Assembly: GCF_001598415.1 (NCBI RefSeq)
Contig: NZ_BCYX01000004.1
Span: 124,001-188,000, forward strand
Direction: 5' to 3'
DNA length: 64,000 nt
Origin: Sphingomonas mali NBRC 15500
Lineage (GTDB): Bacteria > Pseudomonadota > Alphaproteobacteria > Sphingomonadales > Sphingomonadaceae
How positions within the stretch are numbered: position 1 is the first letter of the stretch; every line of letters begins with the position of its first letter. Below, piece after piece: positions 1 through 10,377 of the stretch. A program made the position numbers and the translations under genes. Under the pieces are notes generated by a model. That model ran no database searches. It saw nothing but the letters and a program-made list of their open reading frames with translations, and was not told where the DNA came from.

Positions 1-1216
1 CCATGATCACGTCGGCATGGGCGACGCTGTCGAAATCCTGCGTCCCCGCCGACGTTCCGAACGTCGTCTTGAGGCCATAGCCGGTCGGAGAATGGCAGAC
101 CCGCGCACAGGTATCGACATTGTTGTTGCCGAACCCCTGGCGGATCAATTTCTGAACCAGGAACGTCTCTTCGTTGGTGCAGCGGCTCGAGGTGATGCCG
201 CCGACGCTGTCCTTGCCGTATTTGGCCTGGATGCGCCGGAACTCGCCGGCGGTATGGGCGATCGCTTCGTCCCAGGACACTTCGCGCCATGGATCCTCGA
301 CCGAGGCGCGGATCATCGGCTTCAGGATCCGGTCGCGGTGATTGGCATAGCCCCAGGCGAACCGCCCCTTGACGCAGCTATGCCCGTGATTGGCCTTGCC
401 GTCCTTCCACGGCACCATGCGCACCAGTTGCTCGCCGCGCATTTCAGCCCGGAAAGTGCAGCCGACTCCGCAATAGGCGCAGGTCGTGACGACCGCCTTG
501 TCGGGTGTTCCCTGGGCGATCACCGATTTCTCGATCAGCGCGGAGGTGGGACAGGCCTGTACACAGGCACCGCACGACACGCATTCCGAGGCCAGAAAAG
601 TGTCGTCCTGGCTGGCGGCGACCTTCGAGGCGAAGCCGCTGCCCTCGATCGTCAGGGCAAACGTCCCCTGGATCTCGTCGCAGGCGCGCACGCAGCGCGA
701 GCAGACGATGCATTTGGCGGGATCGAAGGTGAAATAGGGGTTGCTCTCGTCCTTCTCGGCGACGAGGTGGTTGAGGCCCTCATAGCCATAGCGGACGTCG
801 CGCAGGCCGACCGCGCCGGCCTGGTCCTGCAATTCGCAATCGCCATTGGCCGAGCAGGTAAGGCAATCGAGCGGATGGTCGGAGATGTAGAGCTCCATCA
901 CCCCCCGCCGCAGCTTGGCCAGCCGATCGGTCTGCGTTCGCACGACCATGCCGTCCGCGACCGGCGTGGTGCACGAGGCCGGATAGCCGGCTCGGCCTTC
1001 GATCTCGACCAGGCAGAGGCGGCATGAACCGAACGCTTCGAGCGTGTCGGTCGCGCACAATTTGGGGATGTCGGTGCCGACCAACGCCGCGGCGCGCATG
1101 ATCGACGTTCCTTCGGGCATCGTCACGTCCTGCCCGTCGATCCTGAGCGTCACCATTGCGGGCGCTGCCGCCGATACCGCCTTGGTGCCGAGATCACGCT
1201 CGCCGATCCATGCCAT
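1..1216 (-). CDS. fdsA: NAD-dependent formate dehydrogenase alpha subunit (FdsA), 3' end cut by window edge
   Basis: Catalytic molybdenum subunit that oxidises formate to CO2 in the cytoplasm. About 405 codons are present. In order they show an N-terminal [2Fe-2S] ferredoxin-like domain (GSCRLC), the HPLDCLTC cluster motif, two 4Fe-4S motifs (CIVCSRC and CVSCGAC), the molybdopterin-enzyme entry motif CAYCGVGC, and the active-site segment ARVCHSP, in which the Cys takes the place of selenocysteine. The ATG at 1216 follows the fdsB stop by 5 bases and has a GGAG sequence just upstream. Gene order G-B-A matches fds operons; the rest of this gene, and probably fdsC/fdsD, would lie to the left of the window. 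The family is confidently recognised from the motif series. Confidence 0.95.
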   Translation of the reverse strand, partial: MAWIGERDLGTKAVSAAAPAMVTLRIDGQDVTMPEGTSIMRAAALVGTDIPKLCATDTLEAFGSCRLCLVEIEGRAGYPASCTTPVADGMVVRTQTDRLAKLRRGVMELYISDHPLDCLTCSANGDCELQDQAGAVGLRDVRYGYEGLNHLVAEKDESNPYFTFDPAKCIVCSRCVRACDEIQGTFALTIEGSGFASKVAASQDDTFLASECVSCGACVQACPTSALIEKSVIAQGTPDKAVVTTCAYCGVGCTFRAEMRGEQLVRMVPWKDGKANHGHSCVKGRFAWGYANHRDRILKPMIRASVEDPWREVSWDEAIAHTAGEFRRIQAKYGKDSVGGITSSRCTNEETFLVQKLIRQGFGNNNVDTCARVCHSPTGYGLKTTFGTSAGTQDFDSVAHADVIM

Positions 1217-1221
1217 CGTCG

Positions 1222-2778
1222 CTACTCCGCCGCCGCCGAGGATATGGGTGCGCCCGCACCGAAATCCTGCGGGAAATGATCGAGCGCGCTCAGCACCGGA
1301 TAGGGTGTGAACCCGCCAAGCGCGCAGAGGGATCCGAATTTCATCGTGTCGCACAAATCGCGCAGCAGCTCGACGTCCTGCCCGGCCGGCCGCGCGCCGC
1401 CGGCGACATTGCGCATCTGGGGAAGTCGCTCGACGGCGTCGGCCGCTCGGCGTTCACCGGCGATGAGCCGATCGATCAGCTCGACCCCGCGCGTCGACCC
1501 TATCCGGCACGGCGTGCACTTGCCGCAGCTCTCGTGCGCGCAAAATTCCATGGCGAAGCGCGCCATGTGCGCCATGTCGACAGTGTCGTCGAACACCGTG
1601 ATGCCGGCATGGCCGATCAACCCACCGGCCGCGGCGAACGCTTCATAGTCGAACGGTAAATCGAACATCGACGGTGGGAAATAGGCGCCGAGCGGGCCGC
1701 CGACCTGCACCGCCTTGACCGGGCGGCCGCTGTCGGTGCCCCCACCAATATCCATGACCAGCTCGCCCAGCGTGATGCCGAAGCCCACTTCGAACAATCC
1801 GCCATTCCTGACATTGCCGGCAAGCTGCACCGGCATGGTGCCGCGCGACCGGCCGAAGCCGATCGCGGCATAGGCATCGCCGCCTTCGCTCAGGATGAAC
1901 GGCACGGCTGCCAGGCTCAGCACATTGTTGATCACCGTCGGGCGGCCGAACAGCCCGGCGATCGCCGGCAAGGGCGGCTTGGCCCGCACCTCGCCTCTCT
2001 TGCCTTCGATCGAGTCGAGCAAGGCGGTCTCCTCGCCGCAGACATAGGCGCCGGCCCCGACTCTGACTTCCAGCGCGAACGGCGCGACGATCGCCGCCGC
2101 GCGCGCGATCGCTTCGCGTATCGTGCGGATCGCGAACGGATATTCGGAGCGGATATAGATGTAGCCGCGCTCGGCCCCAACCGCATGGCCGGCGATCGCC
2201 ATCCCTTCGATCAGGCAGAACGGGTCGCCTTCCATCAGCATGCGGTCGGCGAAGGTGCCGCTGTCGCCCTCGTCGGCATTGCACACGACATATTTGAGAG
2301 GCCCTGGCGCGTCATGGACCGTCTGCCATTTGATCCCGGTCGGAAAGCCGGCACCGCCGCGCCCGCGCAGACCGCTCGCCTTGACCGCGTCGATCGCCGC
2401 CTGCGGCGACAGCGCGCGTGCAGCCGTCAGTCCGCGCCAGCCGCCATGCGCTTCATAGTCATCCAGACTCAATGGATCGATCACGCCGCACCGGGCGAAG
2501 GTAAACCGCTGCTGCCGCGCAAAGAACGGCATGGCGGACACATCGCCGAGCCGCGCGGGATGGCCACCGTCCAGCACCAGGGCCGCATCGGCCGCCGCAA
2601 CCGGTCCAAATCCCACCCTGCCCTCGGGCGTCTCCACTTCGACCAGCGGCTCCAGCCGAAACAGCCCCCGGCTACCCGTCCGCACGACCTGTGCGCCAGC
2701 GTTCGAAAGAGCCTCGGCGACGGCATCGGCGCCGAGCGCGACCGCCGCCATGTCCTTGCTGACATAGACGCGCGTCAT
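1222..2778 (-). CDS. fdsB: NAD-dependent formate dehydrogenase beta subunit (FdsB)
   Basis: NuoF-like diaphorase subunit that passes electrons from formate to NAD+. The 518-residue protein has an N-terminal thioredoxin-like part, the FMN/NADH-binding core with GLRGRGGAGFPTG at about residues 150-165, and the 4Fe-4S motif ESCGKCTPCR near the C-terminus. The reading frame stays open upstream, but the ATG at 2778 (MTRVYVSKD) overlaps the fdsG stop by four bases (ATGA), which fixes the start and suggests translational coupling. It forms one operon with fdsG and fdsA. Confidence 0.95.
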   Translation of the reverse strand: MTRVYVSKDMAAVALGADAVAEALSNAGAQVVRTGSRGLFRLEPLVEVETPEGRVGFGPVAAADAALVLDGGHPARLGDVSAMPFFARQQRFTFARCGVIDPLSLDDYEAHGGWRGLTAARALSPQAAIDAVKASGLRGRGGAGFPTGIKWQTVHDAPGPLKYVVCNADEGDSGTFADRMLMEGDPFCLIEGMAIAGHAVGAERGYIYIRSEYPFAIRTIREAIARAAAIVAPFALEVRVGAGAYVCGEETALLDSIEGKRGEVRAKPPLPAIAGLFGRPTVINNVLSLAAVPFILSEGGDAYAAIGFGRSRGTMPVQLAGNVRNGGLFEVGFGITLGELVMDIGGGTDSGRPVKAVQVGGPLGAYFPPSMFDLPFDYEAFAAAGGLIGHAGITVFDDTVDMAHMARFAMEFCAHESCGKCTPCRIGSTRGVELIDRLIAGERRAADAVERLPQMRNVAGGARPAGQDVELLRDLCDTMKFGSLCALGGFTPYPVLSALDHFPQDFGAGAPISSAAAE

Positions 2779-3284
2779 CGTGTCAATTCCCCGAGCAGGC
2801 GATCGAGCGTCGTCGGATCGATCCGCGACACCGGGACGTCGTCGATCATCGCGTTGGGCCCGGTGGCACAAAGCCCCAGGCAATAGACGGCGTCGAGCGT
2901 CACACGTCCATCCACGCTGGTCTCGCCCATCCGCAGGCCCAACCGCTCGGTCGCGATACGCTCGATTGCCGCGGCGCCACGCGCCTGACAACTCTCGGCA
3001 CGGCACAACCGCACCCGATGCCGGCCGAGAGGCTGGCGGCGGAAATCGTGGTAGAAAGTCACCACGCCGTGAACGTCGGCACGACTGAGGTTGAGCGCCG
3101 ATGCGATCAGCGGCACCATCAGGTCGTCGATATAGCCGAATTCGTCCTGCAGCGCGTGGAGCATCGGCAACAGCGCGCTCTGTTCGCTGCCGAGATCCTC
3201 TGCCAAGCGCGCAACGGCTGCGGCATAGTCGTTCGCATGGATCGCATCGCCGGCGATCAATCTGTCATTCTGTGTTGGACTCAC
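2775..3284 (-). CDS. fdsG: NAD-dependent formate dehydrogenase gamma subunit (FdsG)
   Basis: NuoE-like [2Fe-2S] subunit of the soluble formate dehydrogenase. The four cluster cysteines are visible in CRAESC and CLGLC, and the fold opens with the usual LLPMLHALQDEFGYI stretch. No ATG is available. A GTG at 3284 is preferred to a TTG at 3314 because a LysR-type operator lies only 54-70 bases upstream of the GTG and a promoter must fit between. It is the first gene of the fds operon and is read in the same direction as the lysR gene before it. Function is firm; the exact start is an inference. Confidence 0.9.
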   Translation of the reverse strand: MSPTQNDRLIAGDAIHANDYAAAVARLAEDLGSEQSALLPMLHALQDEFGYIDDLMVPLIASALNLSRADVHGVVTFYHDFRRQPLGRHRVRLCRAESCQARGAAAIERIATERLGLRMGETSVDGRVTLDAVYCLGLCATGPNAMIDDVPVSRIDPTTLDRLLGELTR

Positions 3285-3338
3285 CCGGAGATTAGGAGCC
3301 CGAGCCGGCGCCAAGTCAAATCGACAATCTTTGATTTC

Positions 3339-3355
3339 GATAGAAAATCTCTATC
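3339..3355. promoter_or_regulatory. LysR-type operator upstream of fdsG
   Basis: A perfect interrupted palindrome GATAGA-N5-TCTATC, which also fits both T-N11-A and ATAG-N7-CTAT, the common shapes of LysR-family boxes. It overlaps the stop codon of the LysR gene and sits in the only gap (3285-3353) ahead of fdsG. The likely ligand is the regulator encoded at 3354-4241, probably acting as a formate- or Mo-dependent switch of the fds operon. Confidence 0.65.
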
Positions 3356-4241
3356 ACAGCAGGACCGCCAGCGATCGAGCGGTAGCGAGCGCGGCGCTCG
3401 CCAGTGGACCGATCGGCGCGCGGTCGAGCACGATCAGACCGACGCGGCTCGGTGGAAGCGGGTCGTCGAACGGAACGATCCTGGCCCAACCGCCGCCGGG
3501 GACGATTTCGGCATAGGTGTCCGGGACGATCGTCGCGAACGGCCCCGCCTCGACCATCGCCAGCAAGGCGACATAGCTGTCGGCGGTCGCCAATGGCCGC
3601 ACGGCCAACCCCTTACGCGAAAGGTGGTTGTCGAGGATGCGCCGGTTCTGCATGCCTTCGTGGAGCAGGCAGAGCGGGAAGGAAAGCGCCGCGCTCCAGC
3701 CGATCCCCGCGCAATCGTCCAGCCTATCGCGGTGACAGAGGAACATCGCCTTTTCCGCATAGAGCGGCGCCGCGAGTACCGAGGTCGGCGGCTCATGATC
3801 GAGATAGGTGATCCCCGCATCGAGCTCAAATGCGGCGAGGCCTCGTTCGATCTCGCGCGACGTCAGCGATCGCACGCTCAGCATCAGGTCCGCGTGGGCC
3901 GACGCCAGTGCGCGCGCAAATTGCCCGACCATCGGCATTGCCGCGGGAATGACGCCGAGGCGCAGCGTACCGGTCAAAGGCCCGTGTGCCAACTCGGCGG
4001 CATGCTCCAGTCCTTCGATCATCGCGATGGCCTGTTGCGCCCATGGCAGCGCCGCGCGCCCCTCGTCGGTCAGGCCGGTAAAGCGCCGATCGCGCTGGAT
4101 CAGCCGTCGCACTAGTTGTTCCTCCAGCGCGGCGATGCCCGCCGACAGGGTAGGTTGCGACACGTTGCACGCCGCCGCCGCACGGGCGAAATGCCGTTCG
4201 CGCGCGACCGCCACGAAATATTCGAGTAGCCTGAGATTCAC
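3354..4241 (-). CDS. LysR-family regulator, probably of the formate dehydrogenase operon
   Basis: 295 residues, the usual LysR length. The N-terminal winged helix-turn-helix (AAAACNVSQPTLSAGIAALEE, residues about 20-40) is followed by a periplasmic-binding-like effector domain from about residue 90. Start is a GTG at 4241. It lies directly upstream of fdsG on the same strand, so it may share transcripts with the fds operon while also binding the palindrome at its own 3' end. Regulators in this position in other bacteria (FdsR type) control formate dehydrogenase; the effector here is not visible from sequence. Confidence 0.88.
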   Translation of the reverse strand: MNLRLLEYFVAVARERHFARAAAACNVSQPTLSAGIAALEEQLVRRLIQRDRRFTGLTDEGRAALPWAQQAIAMIEGLEHAAELAHGPLTGTLRLGVIPAAMPMVGQFARALASAHADLMLSVRSLTSREIERGLAAFELDAGITYLDHEPPTSVLAAPLYAEKAMFLCHRDRLDDCAGIGWSAALSFPLCLLHEGMQNRRILDNHLSRKGLAVRPLATADSYVALLAMVEAGPFATIVPDTYAEIVPGGGWARIVPFDDPLPPSRVGLIVLDRAPIGPLASAALATARSLAVLL

Positions 4242-4347
4242 GCCGTATCGATTTACCTTGCCACGGCGGGTGTCAACCGGCGCGCCATTTCGCGCTCTCC
4301 CGCGTCAGGGCTTTCCCCGCCTTGATCGCCCGCTATACCGACCGGCG

Positions 4348-5733
4348 ATGAAGACGCTCGTCGATCCGTCCAATGCGCTTGCGCAGGGACTCGCCACGGT
4401 CCGCAGCCAGTTCAAGGTTCCCGCCGCTTTCCCCCCGAACGTGCTCGCCGCCGCCGAAGCGGCCGCGAAACGTGTCCCGACCGAGCATGTCGATCGTACC
4501 GCTATGCCGTTCGTTACGCTCGATCCGGCGACCTCGACCGATCTCGATCAGGCATTTGTGATCGAAGCGGCCGGCAGCGATTTGCTGCTGCGCTATGCGA
4601 TCGCCGATGTCGCCTGGTTCGTCGACGATGGCGATGCCGTCGACCTCGAAGCGTGGACGCGCGGCACGACGCTCTATCTGCCCGACGGCAAGGCCGGGCT
4701 TTATCCGCCGGTGCTTGCCGAAGGCGCGGCGAGCCTGTTGCCCGACGGCCCCCGCCCCGCGATCATCTTTTCGGTCGGCGTCGCGCCAGATGGCGCGGTG
4801 AAGCTCGACGGCGCCGAGCGCGCGCTGATCCACAGCCGCGGCAAGCTGGCCTATGACAGCGTTCGCGACAGCGACCTGCCGCCCGATTTCGCTGAGCTTG
4901 CGCGGCGCATCACGGCGGCGGAGGATGCACGCGGCGCCTCGCGCGTCGACCCGCCCGAACAGGAGGTCGACCAACAAGCCGACGGCAGCTTCGAACTGCA
5001 ATTCCGCCCGCGGCTGGAAGCCGAAGACCGCAACGCCGCGCTGTCGCTGGCGACCAATCTGGCGGTCGCGGACGCCTTGCAGGCGCACCATACCGGGCTG
5101 TTCCGGGTGATGCCCGCACCCGACGCGCATGCCGTCAGCCGCTTGCGCAATACTGCCCGCGCTTTCGGCCTGTCCTGGCCCGCCGACGTCTCGCTCGAAA
5201 ATTACGAGAATGGCCTCAGCGCCAACGATCCGCGCGAGGCAGCCTTTATGCTGGCGATCCGGCGCGCGGGTGGCGGAGCAGCCTACCAGCCCTATCGCGA
5301 CGGCGTCGTACCCTGGCACGCGCCGATGGCGGCGACCTATGCCCATGCGACGGCGCCGCTGCGTCGGCTGGCCGATCGCTATGTCGTGCGCGCCGCGCTC
5401 GCGATTGCAAACGGCCAGCCGGTCCCGGAGGTCGTCGCGCAGGCCTTCGAGAAGCTGCCGCCGGTGATGGCGCATGCCGACGCGATGGGCGGTCAGATCG
5501 ACCGCGCGGTTATCGACCTGGCCGAGGCGGCAGCACTCAAGGACCATGTCGGTCAGATGTTCGGCGCCGTCGTGACCGACCTCGACCAGAAGGGCGCGCG
5601 GATCCAGCTGAGCGACCTGCCGGTCGTCGCGCGTGTAGACGCGCACGGCGTCGAGCCGGGCGACACCGTTCGCGTCCGGCTAACGGGCGCCGATCCGGAA
5701 CGCCGCGCGATCACCTTCGTCCGGACCAACTGA
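4348..5733 (+). CDS. RNB-domain exoribonuclease (RNase II-like, short form)
   Basis: 461 residues, shorter than E. coli RNase II or RNase R. The RNB catalytic motif [11 protein letters not shown] sits at about residues 57-67, followed by the conserved region with [10 protein letters not shown]. The end carries a short S1-like beta segment ([16 protein letters not shown]), but no N-terminal cold-shock domains are seen. It should degrade single-stranded RNA in the 3' to 5' direction. The frame is open further upstream, yet the conserved protein begins at the ATG at 4348. It is divergent from the lysR gene and followed by the sulfate genes after 134 bases. Confidence 0.87.
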   Translation: MKTLVDPSNALAQGLATVRSQFKVPAAFPPNVLAAAEAAAKRVPTEHVDRTAMPFVTLDPATSTDLDQAFVIEAAGSDLLLRYAIADVAWFVDDGDAVDLEAWTRGTTLYLPDGKAGLYPPVLAEGAASLLPDGPRPAIIFSVGVAPDGAVKLDGAERALIHSRGKLAYDSVRDSDLPPDFAELARRITAAEDARGASRVDPPEQEVDQQADGSFELQFRPRLEAEDRNAALSLATNLAVADALQAHHTGLFRVMPAPDAHAVSRLRNTARAFGLSWPADVSLENYENGLSANDPREAAFMLAIRRAGGGAAYQPYRDGVVPWHAPMAATYAHATAPLRRLADRYVVRAALAIANGQPVPEVVAQAFEKLPPVMAHADAMGGQIDRAVIDLAEAAALKDHVGQMFGAVVTDLDQKGARIQLSDLPVVARVDAHGVEPGDTVRVRLTGADPERRAITFVRTN

Positions 5734-5824
5734 CCCTATCACGGCTTTGCCGGCCTAAAGAAACCGCAGCGGTGACCCACGGCGCACTACCCCTATGTAG
5801 TCGCCCGACAGATAGTGCATTTCC

Positions 5825-5847
5825 GGCGCACGCGATTAACGTGCGCC
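5825..5847. other. Hairpin in the cysD leader
   Basis: A perfect 8-bp stem (GGCGCACG with CGTGCGCC) around a 7-base loop ends 20 bases before the cysD ATG, next to the likely ribosome-binding sequence GAAAGG. The rest of the gap 5734-5824 shows no known riboswitch that I recognise. It could modulate cysD translation or be chance. Confidence 0.35.
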
Positions 5848-5867
5848 CCCGAAAGGTGTTTCGACGC

Positions 5868-6812
5868 ATGGCGACCCGGCCGCTGGCCTCTACTGACGAT
5901 CTGATCCAACCCGCGACGCTGACGCACCTGCAGCGGCTGGAAGCGGAGAGTATCCATATCCTGCGCGAAGTGGTGGCGGAGGCCGAGCGTCCGGTGATGC
6001 TCTATTCGGTCGGCAAGGATAGCGCGGTGATGCTGCATCTGGCGCGCAAGGCCTTCTACCCCGCCCCGCCCCCCTTTCCTTTGCTCCATGTCGATACGAC
6101 CTGGAAATTCCGCGACATGTACGCGCTGCGCGATCGTGCCGCCCGCGAGGCGGGGATGGAGTTGCTCGTCCATCACAATCCCGATGCGATGGCGCGGGGG
6201 ATCAATCCGTTCGACCATGGCGCGCTCCACACCGATCTGTGGAAGACCGAGGGGCTGAAGCAGGCGCTCGACCACTATGGCTTCGATGCTGCGTTCGGCG
6301 GCGCGCGGCGCGACGAGGAGAAGAGCCGGGCCAAGGAACGCGTCTTCTCGTTTCGCTCGGCCTCGCATCGCTGGGACCCCAAGAACCAGCGTCCCGAGCT
6401 CTGGCATCTCTACAACGCGCACAAGGCGAAGGGCGAAAGCATCCGCGTCTTCCCGCTGTCCAACTGGACCGAGCTCGACATCTGGCAGTACATCCATCTG
6501 GAGGGGATCGAGATCGTCCCGCTCTATTTCTCGGCGCCGCGTCCGACGGTCGAGCGCGACGGGTTGATCCTGATGGTCGACGACGACCGCTTCCGGCTCA
6601 ATCCCGGCGAAGTGCCGGTCGAACGCTCGATCCGTTTCCGCACGCTCGGCTGCTACCCGCTGACCGGCGCGGTGGAGAGCGATGCGGCGACCTTGCCGCA
6701 GATCATCCAGGAGATGCTGCTGACGACGACGTCCGAACGTCAGGGCCGCGCGATCGACAAGGATGCCGGCGGCGCTGGCATGGAGAAGAAGAAGCAGGAG
6801 GGGTACTTCTGA
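5868..6812 (+). CDS. cysD: Sulfate adenylyltransferase subunit 2 (CysD)
   Basis: Small subunit of ATP sulfurylase; it makes adenylyl sulfate from sulfate and ATP in the cytoplasm. The 314-residue protein has the PP-loop [12 protein letters not shown] near residue 50, the segment [16 protein letters not shown], and the family C-terminus ending in KKKQEGYF. The ATG at 5868 gives the family length; an upstream in-frame extension to 5772 looks non-homologous. It is the first gene of the operon cysD-cysNC-cysQ. Confidence 0.96.
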   Translation: MATRPLASTDDLIQPATLTHLQRLEAESIHILREVVAEAERPVMLYSVGKDSAVMLHLARKAFYPAPPPFPLLHVDTTWKFRDMYALRDRAAREAGMELLVHHNPDAMARGINPFDHGALHTDLWKTEGLKQALDHYGFDAAFGGARRDEEKSRAKERVFSFRSASHRWDPKNQRPELWHLYNAHKAKGESIRVFPLSNWTELDIWQYIHLEGIEIVPLYFSAPRPTVERDGLILMVDDDRFRLNPGEVPVERSIRFRTLGCYPLTGAVESDAATLPQIIQEMLLTTTSERQGRAIDKDAGGAGMEKKKQEGYF

Positions 6813-6855
6813 TGGCGCGCGTTCTGCAAATCCGCCCCGTTCCGGGGAGGATTTG

Positions 6856-8772
6856 ATGACCACCTCCTACCGCCCCGACGCGCTCATCGCGCAGGATATC
6901 GACGAATATCTCGCGCAGCATCAACGCAAGACGCTCCTCCGCTTCATCACCTGCGGTTCGGTCGATGACGGCAAGTCCACGCTGATTGGGCGCTTGCTCT
7001 ACGACAGCCGGATGATCTTCGACGATCAGCTCGCGCAGCTCGAGGCCGACAGCAAGCGCGTTGGCACGCAGGGGCAAGAGATCGATTTCGCGCTGCTCGT
7101 CGACGGGCTCGCCGCCGAGCGCGAACAGGGCATCACGATCGACGTCGCCTATCGCTTCTTCGCGACCGAGAAACGCAAGTTCATCGTCGCCGACACGCCC
7201 GGCCACGAGCAATATACGCGCAACATGGTCACCGGTGCGTCGACCGCCGACCTCGCGGTGATCCTGGTCGATGCCCGCAAGGGTGTGCTGACCCAGACGC
7301 GGCGTCATTCCTACCTCGCCCATTTGATCGGCATCCGTCACATCGTGCTGGCGGTGAACAAGATGGATCTGGTCGAGTACGATCAGGCCACCTACGACGC
7401 GATCGTCGCCGATTATGCCCATTTCGCGACCAGCATCGGCATCGACGAGTTCACGGCGATCCCGATCTCGGGGTTCAAGGGCGACAACATCACCGCTTTG
7501 TCGGGCAACACACCCTGGTATGTCGGCCCGACGCTGATCGAGCATCTCGATACGGTCGAGCTGGATGGCGACGCCGACCGCGCCAAGCCGTTCCGCATGG
7601 CGGTGCAATGGGTCAATCGCCCCAATCTCGATTTCCGCGGATTTGCCGGGCTGATCTCCGAAGGGACGATCGCGCCGGGCGACGCGGTACGCATCCTGCC
7701 GTCAGGCAAGACTACCCGGGTCGATCGTATCGTCACGCTGGATGGCGATCTCGACATCGCGGTCGCCGGCCAGTCGGTCACGCTGACCCTGGCGGACGAG
7801 GTAGATTGCTCGCGCGGCGATGTGATCGCTGCCGCCGATGCCCCGCCGCAATCGGCGGATCAATTCGAAGCGACGATCGTGTGGATGGCCGACGAGGAGC
7901 TCCTCCCTGGACGCGGTTATTGGCTGAAGCTCGGGACCCAGACCGTCAGCGCGAAAATCCATCAGCCGAAATACCAGATCAACGTCAACACACTCGAACA
8001 GATCGCGGTGAAGACGCTCGATCTCAACGCGATCGGCGTCGCCAACCTGGTCACCGACAAGCCGCTGGTGTTCGAGCCCTATGACGATAGCCGCGAACTC
8101 GGCGGCTTCATCCTGATCGACAAGCTGACCAACGCGACGGTTGCGGCCGGCATGCTGCACTTCGCGCTGCGCCGGGCGCGCGATGTGCATTGGCAATCGG
8201 TCGACATCACGCGGGAAGCGCACGCCCAGCAGAAGGGCCAGGAGCCCAAGGTGCTGTGGTTCACCGGCCTGTCCGGATCAGGCAAGTCAACCATCGCCAA
8301 TCTCGTCGAAAAGAAGCTCTACGCGCTCGGGCGGCACTCCTATCTGCTCGACGGCGACAATGTCCGCCACGGGCTCAACAAGGATCTGGGCTTCACCGAT
8401 GCCGACCGCATCGAGAATATCCGCCGGGTCGGCGAAGTGGCGAAGCTGATGACCGACGCCGGGCTGATCGTGCTGACCGCGTTCATCTCGCCGTTCCGCG
8501 CCGAACGCGACATGATCCGCTCGATGCTGCCGGAGGGCGATTTCGTCGAGATCTTCGTCGACACGCCGCTCGAAGTCGCCGAAGCGCGCGACATCAAGGG
8601 CCTCTACAAGAAGGCCCGCGCCGGAGAGATCCGCAACTTCACCGGCATTTCGAGCCCGTACGAACGCCCCGAACGGCCCGATATCCTGGTCGATACGACG
8701 CGCGAAACGCCCGAAGCGGCCGCCGAGCGCATCGTCGAGCATATCATGGGCGTGTGGAGTCCCGACCTGTGA
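6856..8772 (+). CDS. cysNC: Bifunctional sulfate adenylyltransferase subunit 1 / adenylylsulfate kinase (CysNC)
   Basis: A 638-residue fusion. The N-terminal half is the GTPase subunit of ATP sulfurylase, with GSVDDGKST at residues 34-42, DTPGHEQ and NKMD. The C-terminal part from about residue 455 is APS kinase with a second P-loop GLSGSGKST near residue 471 and the DGDNVRHGL and [10 protein letters not shown] motifs, so the protein makes PAPS in two steps. The ATG at 6856 follows a GGGAGG sequence, 43 bases after cysD. The stop overlaps the cysQ start. Confidence 0.96.
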   Translation: MTTSYRPDALIAQDIDEYLAQHQRKTLLRFITCGSVDDGKSTLIGRLLYDSRMIFDDQLAQLEADSKRVGTQGQEIDFALLVDGLAAEREQGITIDVAYRFFATEKRKFIVADTPGHEQYTRNMVTGASTADLAVILVDARKGVLTQTRRHSYLAHLIGIRHIVLAVNKMDLVEYDQATYDAIVADYAHFATSIGIDEFTAIPISGFKGDNITALSGNTPWYVGPTLIEHLDTVELDGDADRAKPFRMAVQWVNRPNLDFRGFAGLISEGTIAPGDAVRILPSGKTTRVDRIVTLDGDLDIAVAGQSVTLTLADEVDCSRGDVIAAADAPPQSADQFEATIVWMADEELLPGRGYWLKLGTQTVSAKIHQPKYQINVNTLEQIAVKTLDLNAIGVANLVTDKPLVFEPYDDSRELGGFILIDKLTNATVAAGMLHFALRRARDVHWQSVDITREAHAQQKGQEPKVLWFTGLSGSGKSTIANLVEKKLYALGRHSYLLDGDNVRHGLNKDLGFTDADRIENIRRVGEVAKLMTDAGLIVLTAFISPFRAERDMIRSMLPEGDFVEIFVDTPLEVAEARDIKGLYKKARAGEIRNFTGISSPYERPERPDILVDTTRETPEAAAERIVEHIMGVWSPDL

Positions 8773-9521
8773 GCTGGACGCAAGCCGACGCCGACTTTGC
8801 TGCGGAGATTGCTGCAGCGGCCGGCAAATTGCTGCAGGAAGTCCGGGCGTCGCGCGACTGGGATCCGAAGGAACTCGGCAAGGCCGGCGATGCCGCCGCC
8901 AACGAATTGCTGTGCCACGCGATCACCACCGAGCGTCCCGACGACGGGCTGCTGTCCGAAGAGCGCAAATGCGACGGCAGCCGGCTCGGCAAGTCGCGCA
9001 CCTGGATCATCGATCCGGTCGACGGTACGCGCGAATATGGCGAGGCACGCGACGACTGGGCGGTCCATGTCGCGCTGTGCATCGATGGCCGTCCCGACCT
9101 CGGCGTGGTCGCGTTACCCGATGCCGGTCTCGTGCTGCGCTCGGACTCACCCCCTGCCCTGCGGCCGCTTAACGACCCACCGCGCATGGTGATCAGCCGA
9201 ACGCGCCCCGCGTCCGAGGCGATCGCGGTGGCCGAAGCGATCGGCGCCGAACTGGTGCCGATGGGATCGGCCGGCGCCAAGGCGATGGCTGTCGTCCGAG
9301 GACTCGCCGACATCTACCTCCATTCGGGCGGGCAGCACGAATGGGACAATGCCGCACCTGTCGCGGTCGCCCTCGCCGCCGGCCTGCACGCGACGCGGCT
9401 CGACGGGTCGCCGTTCGTCTATAATTGCGCCGAGACCTGGGTTCCCGACCTGCTGATCTGCCGCAAGGAATTGGTGGGCGCGGTGACCGAAGCCCTCCGC
9501 GCCCACGCAGCGGTGGGCTAG
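8769..9521 (+). CDS. cysQ: 3'(2'),5'-bisphosphate nucleotidase (CysQ)
   Basis: Inositol-monophosphatase-fold enzyme that removes the 3' phosphate of PAP or PAPS and so balances the PAPS made by the preceding genes. The metal-binding motifs are visible: SEER near residue 60, DPVDGTREY, and the C-terminal [14 protein letters not shown] start at 8769 overlaps the cysNC stop (GTGA). 250 residues. It ends convergently with the next gene, the two stops overlapping by four bases. Confidence 0.93.
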   Translation: MSWTQADADFAAEIAAAAGKLLQEVRASRDWDPKELGKAGDAAANELLCHAITTERPDDGLLSEERKCDGSRLGKSRTWIIDPVDGTREYGEARDDWAVHVALCIDGRPDLGVVALPDAGLVLRSDSPPALRPLNDPPRMVISRTRPASEAIAVAEAIGAELVPMGSAGAKAMAVVRGLADIYLHSGGQHEWDNAAPVAVALAAGLHATRLDGSPFVYNCAETWVPDLLICRKELVGAVTEALRAHAAVG

Positions 9522-10039
9522 GCCGGCTCAGTCACTTGTTCGGCGCGCGCATTCGCGCCGGTCTCAGCCATTTGCGTCAATTTCTCGTCGGTCGATTTCT
9601 CTTCGGCGAGCGTTTCCGCGAGTACAGCGGCGCAATCGTCGCGGCCGAGTTGCTTGGCCCAGGCGATCAACGTGCCATAGCGCGTGATCTCGTAATGTTC
9701 GACAGCCTGCGCGGCCGCGATCAGTGCGGCGTCCAGCACCGCCTTGTCGGCCACGTCACCGGCAATCTCATTGGCTTCCTTGATGATCCCGTCGATGGCG
9801 GGACAATCGACCTGCTTGGGCTTCTCGCCGTGCATCTCGAACACGCGTTCGAGCCGCGCGATCTGCCCTTCGGTTTCCCGCAGATGCGTTTCAAATCCCT
9901 GCTTGAGCTGAGGGTTGCTCGCCTTGTCGATCATCTTGGGCAACGCCTTTGTGATCTGATGTTCGGCGTAATAGATGTCCTGCAGCGTATGGACGAACAG
10001 GTCGTCCAGCATCGCGATATCCTTTGAAAACAAGCCCAT
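9518..10039 (-). CDS. DUF892 ferritin-like protein (YciE/YciF family)
   Basis: 173 residues with the DUF892 signature: an N-terminal LDDLFVHTLQDIYYAEHQI helix, then helices carrying KQGFETHLRETEGQ and VEHYEITRYGT with the Glu/His residues of a four-helix di-metal bundle. Relatives are made in stress or stationary phase; the reaction is unknown. The ATG at 10039 starts the conserved protein and a longer in-frame extension has no homology to the family. A weak general-stress promoter candidate lies 73 bases upstream. Confidence 0.88.
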   Translation of the reverse strand: MGLFSKDIAMLDDLFVHTLQDIYYAEHQITKALPKMIDKASNPQLKQGFETHLRETEGQIARLERVFEMHGEKPKQVDCPAIDGIIKEANEIAGDVADKAVLDAALIAAAQAVEHYEITRYGTLIAWAKQLGRDDCAAVLAETLAEEKSTDEKLTQMAETGANARAEQVTEPA

Positions 10040-10111
10040 GGCTACACTCCGACAATAGAGGGGTGTTGGCCGGGATCTGGGGATGAGCGACACCGGCCAA
10101 CCTGAGCGCAC

Positions 10112-10137
10112 AACGCGGAGGATGACGGCGCGGTTGC
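10112..10137 (-). promoter_or_regulatory. Possible EcfG-type general stress promoter for the DUF892 gene
   Basis: On the minus strand GCAAC-N17-CGTT, one base away from the alphaproteobacterial general-stress consensus GGAAC-N16/17-CGTT, about 65 bases before the expected leader start. The match is short, so chance is possible. The rest of the 338-base gap 10040-10377 shows nothing else I can name. Confidence 0.3.
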
Positions 10138-10377
10138 CCGCAATCGTCCTAACGTGCGTCAACTGCGGTACGAGGCACCAGCCTATCGAGAACGCCTGAC
10201 GGCCGGTCCGATCATTCGGCGGCACTGGGCTTTCCGCCTTTGCTGGCAAGATCGTCTCCGGCGATCTCGGGCTCGTTTCCGCCAGCCTGGCACCCTTTGT
10301 GCGCGGGTTTTTGTCGAGCGGGACGTGCCGCACGAATTCGGTCGCGAGCAATCCCCGCGAGCAGCTATAGTGCCACT

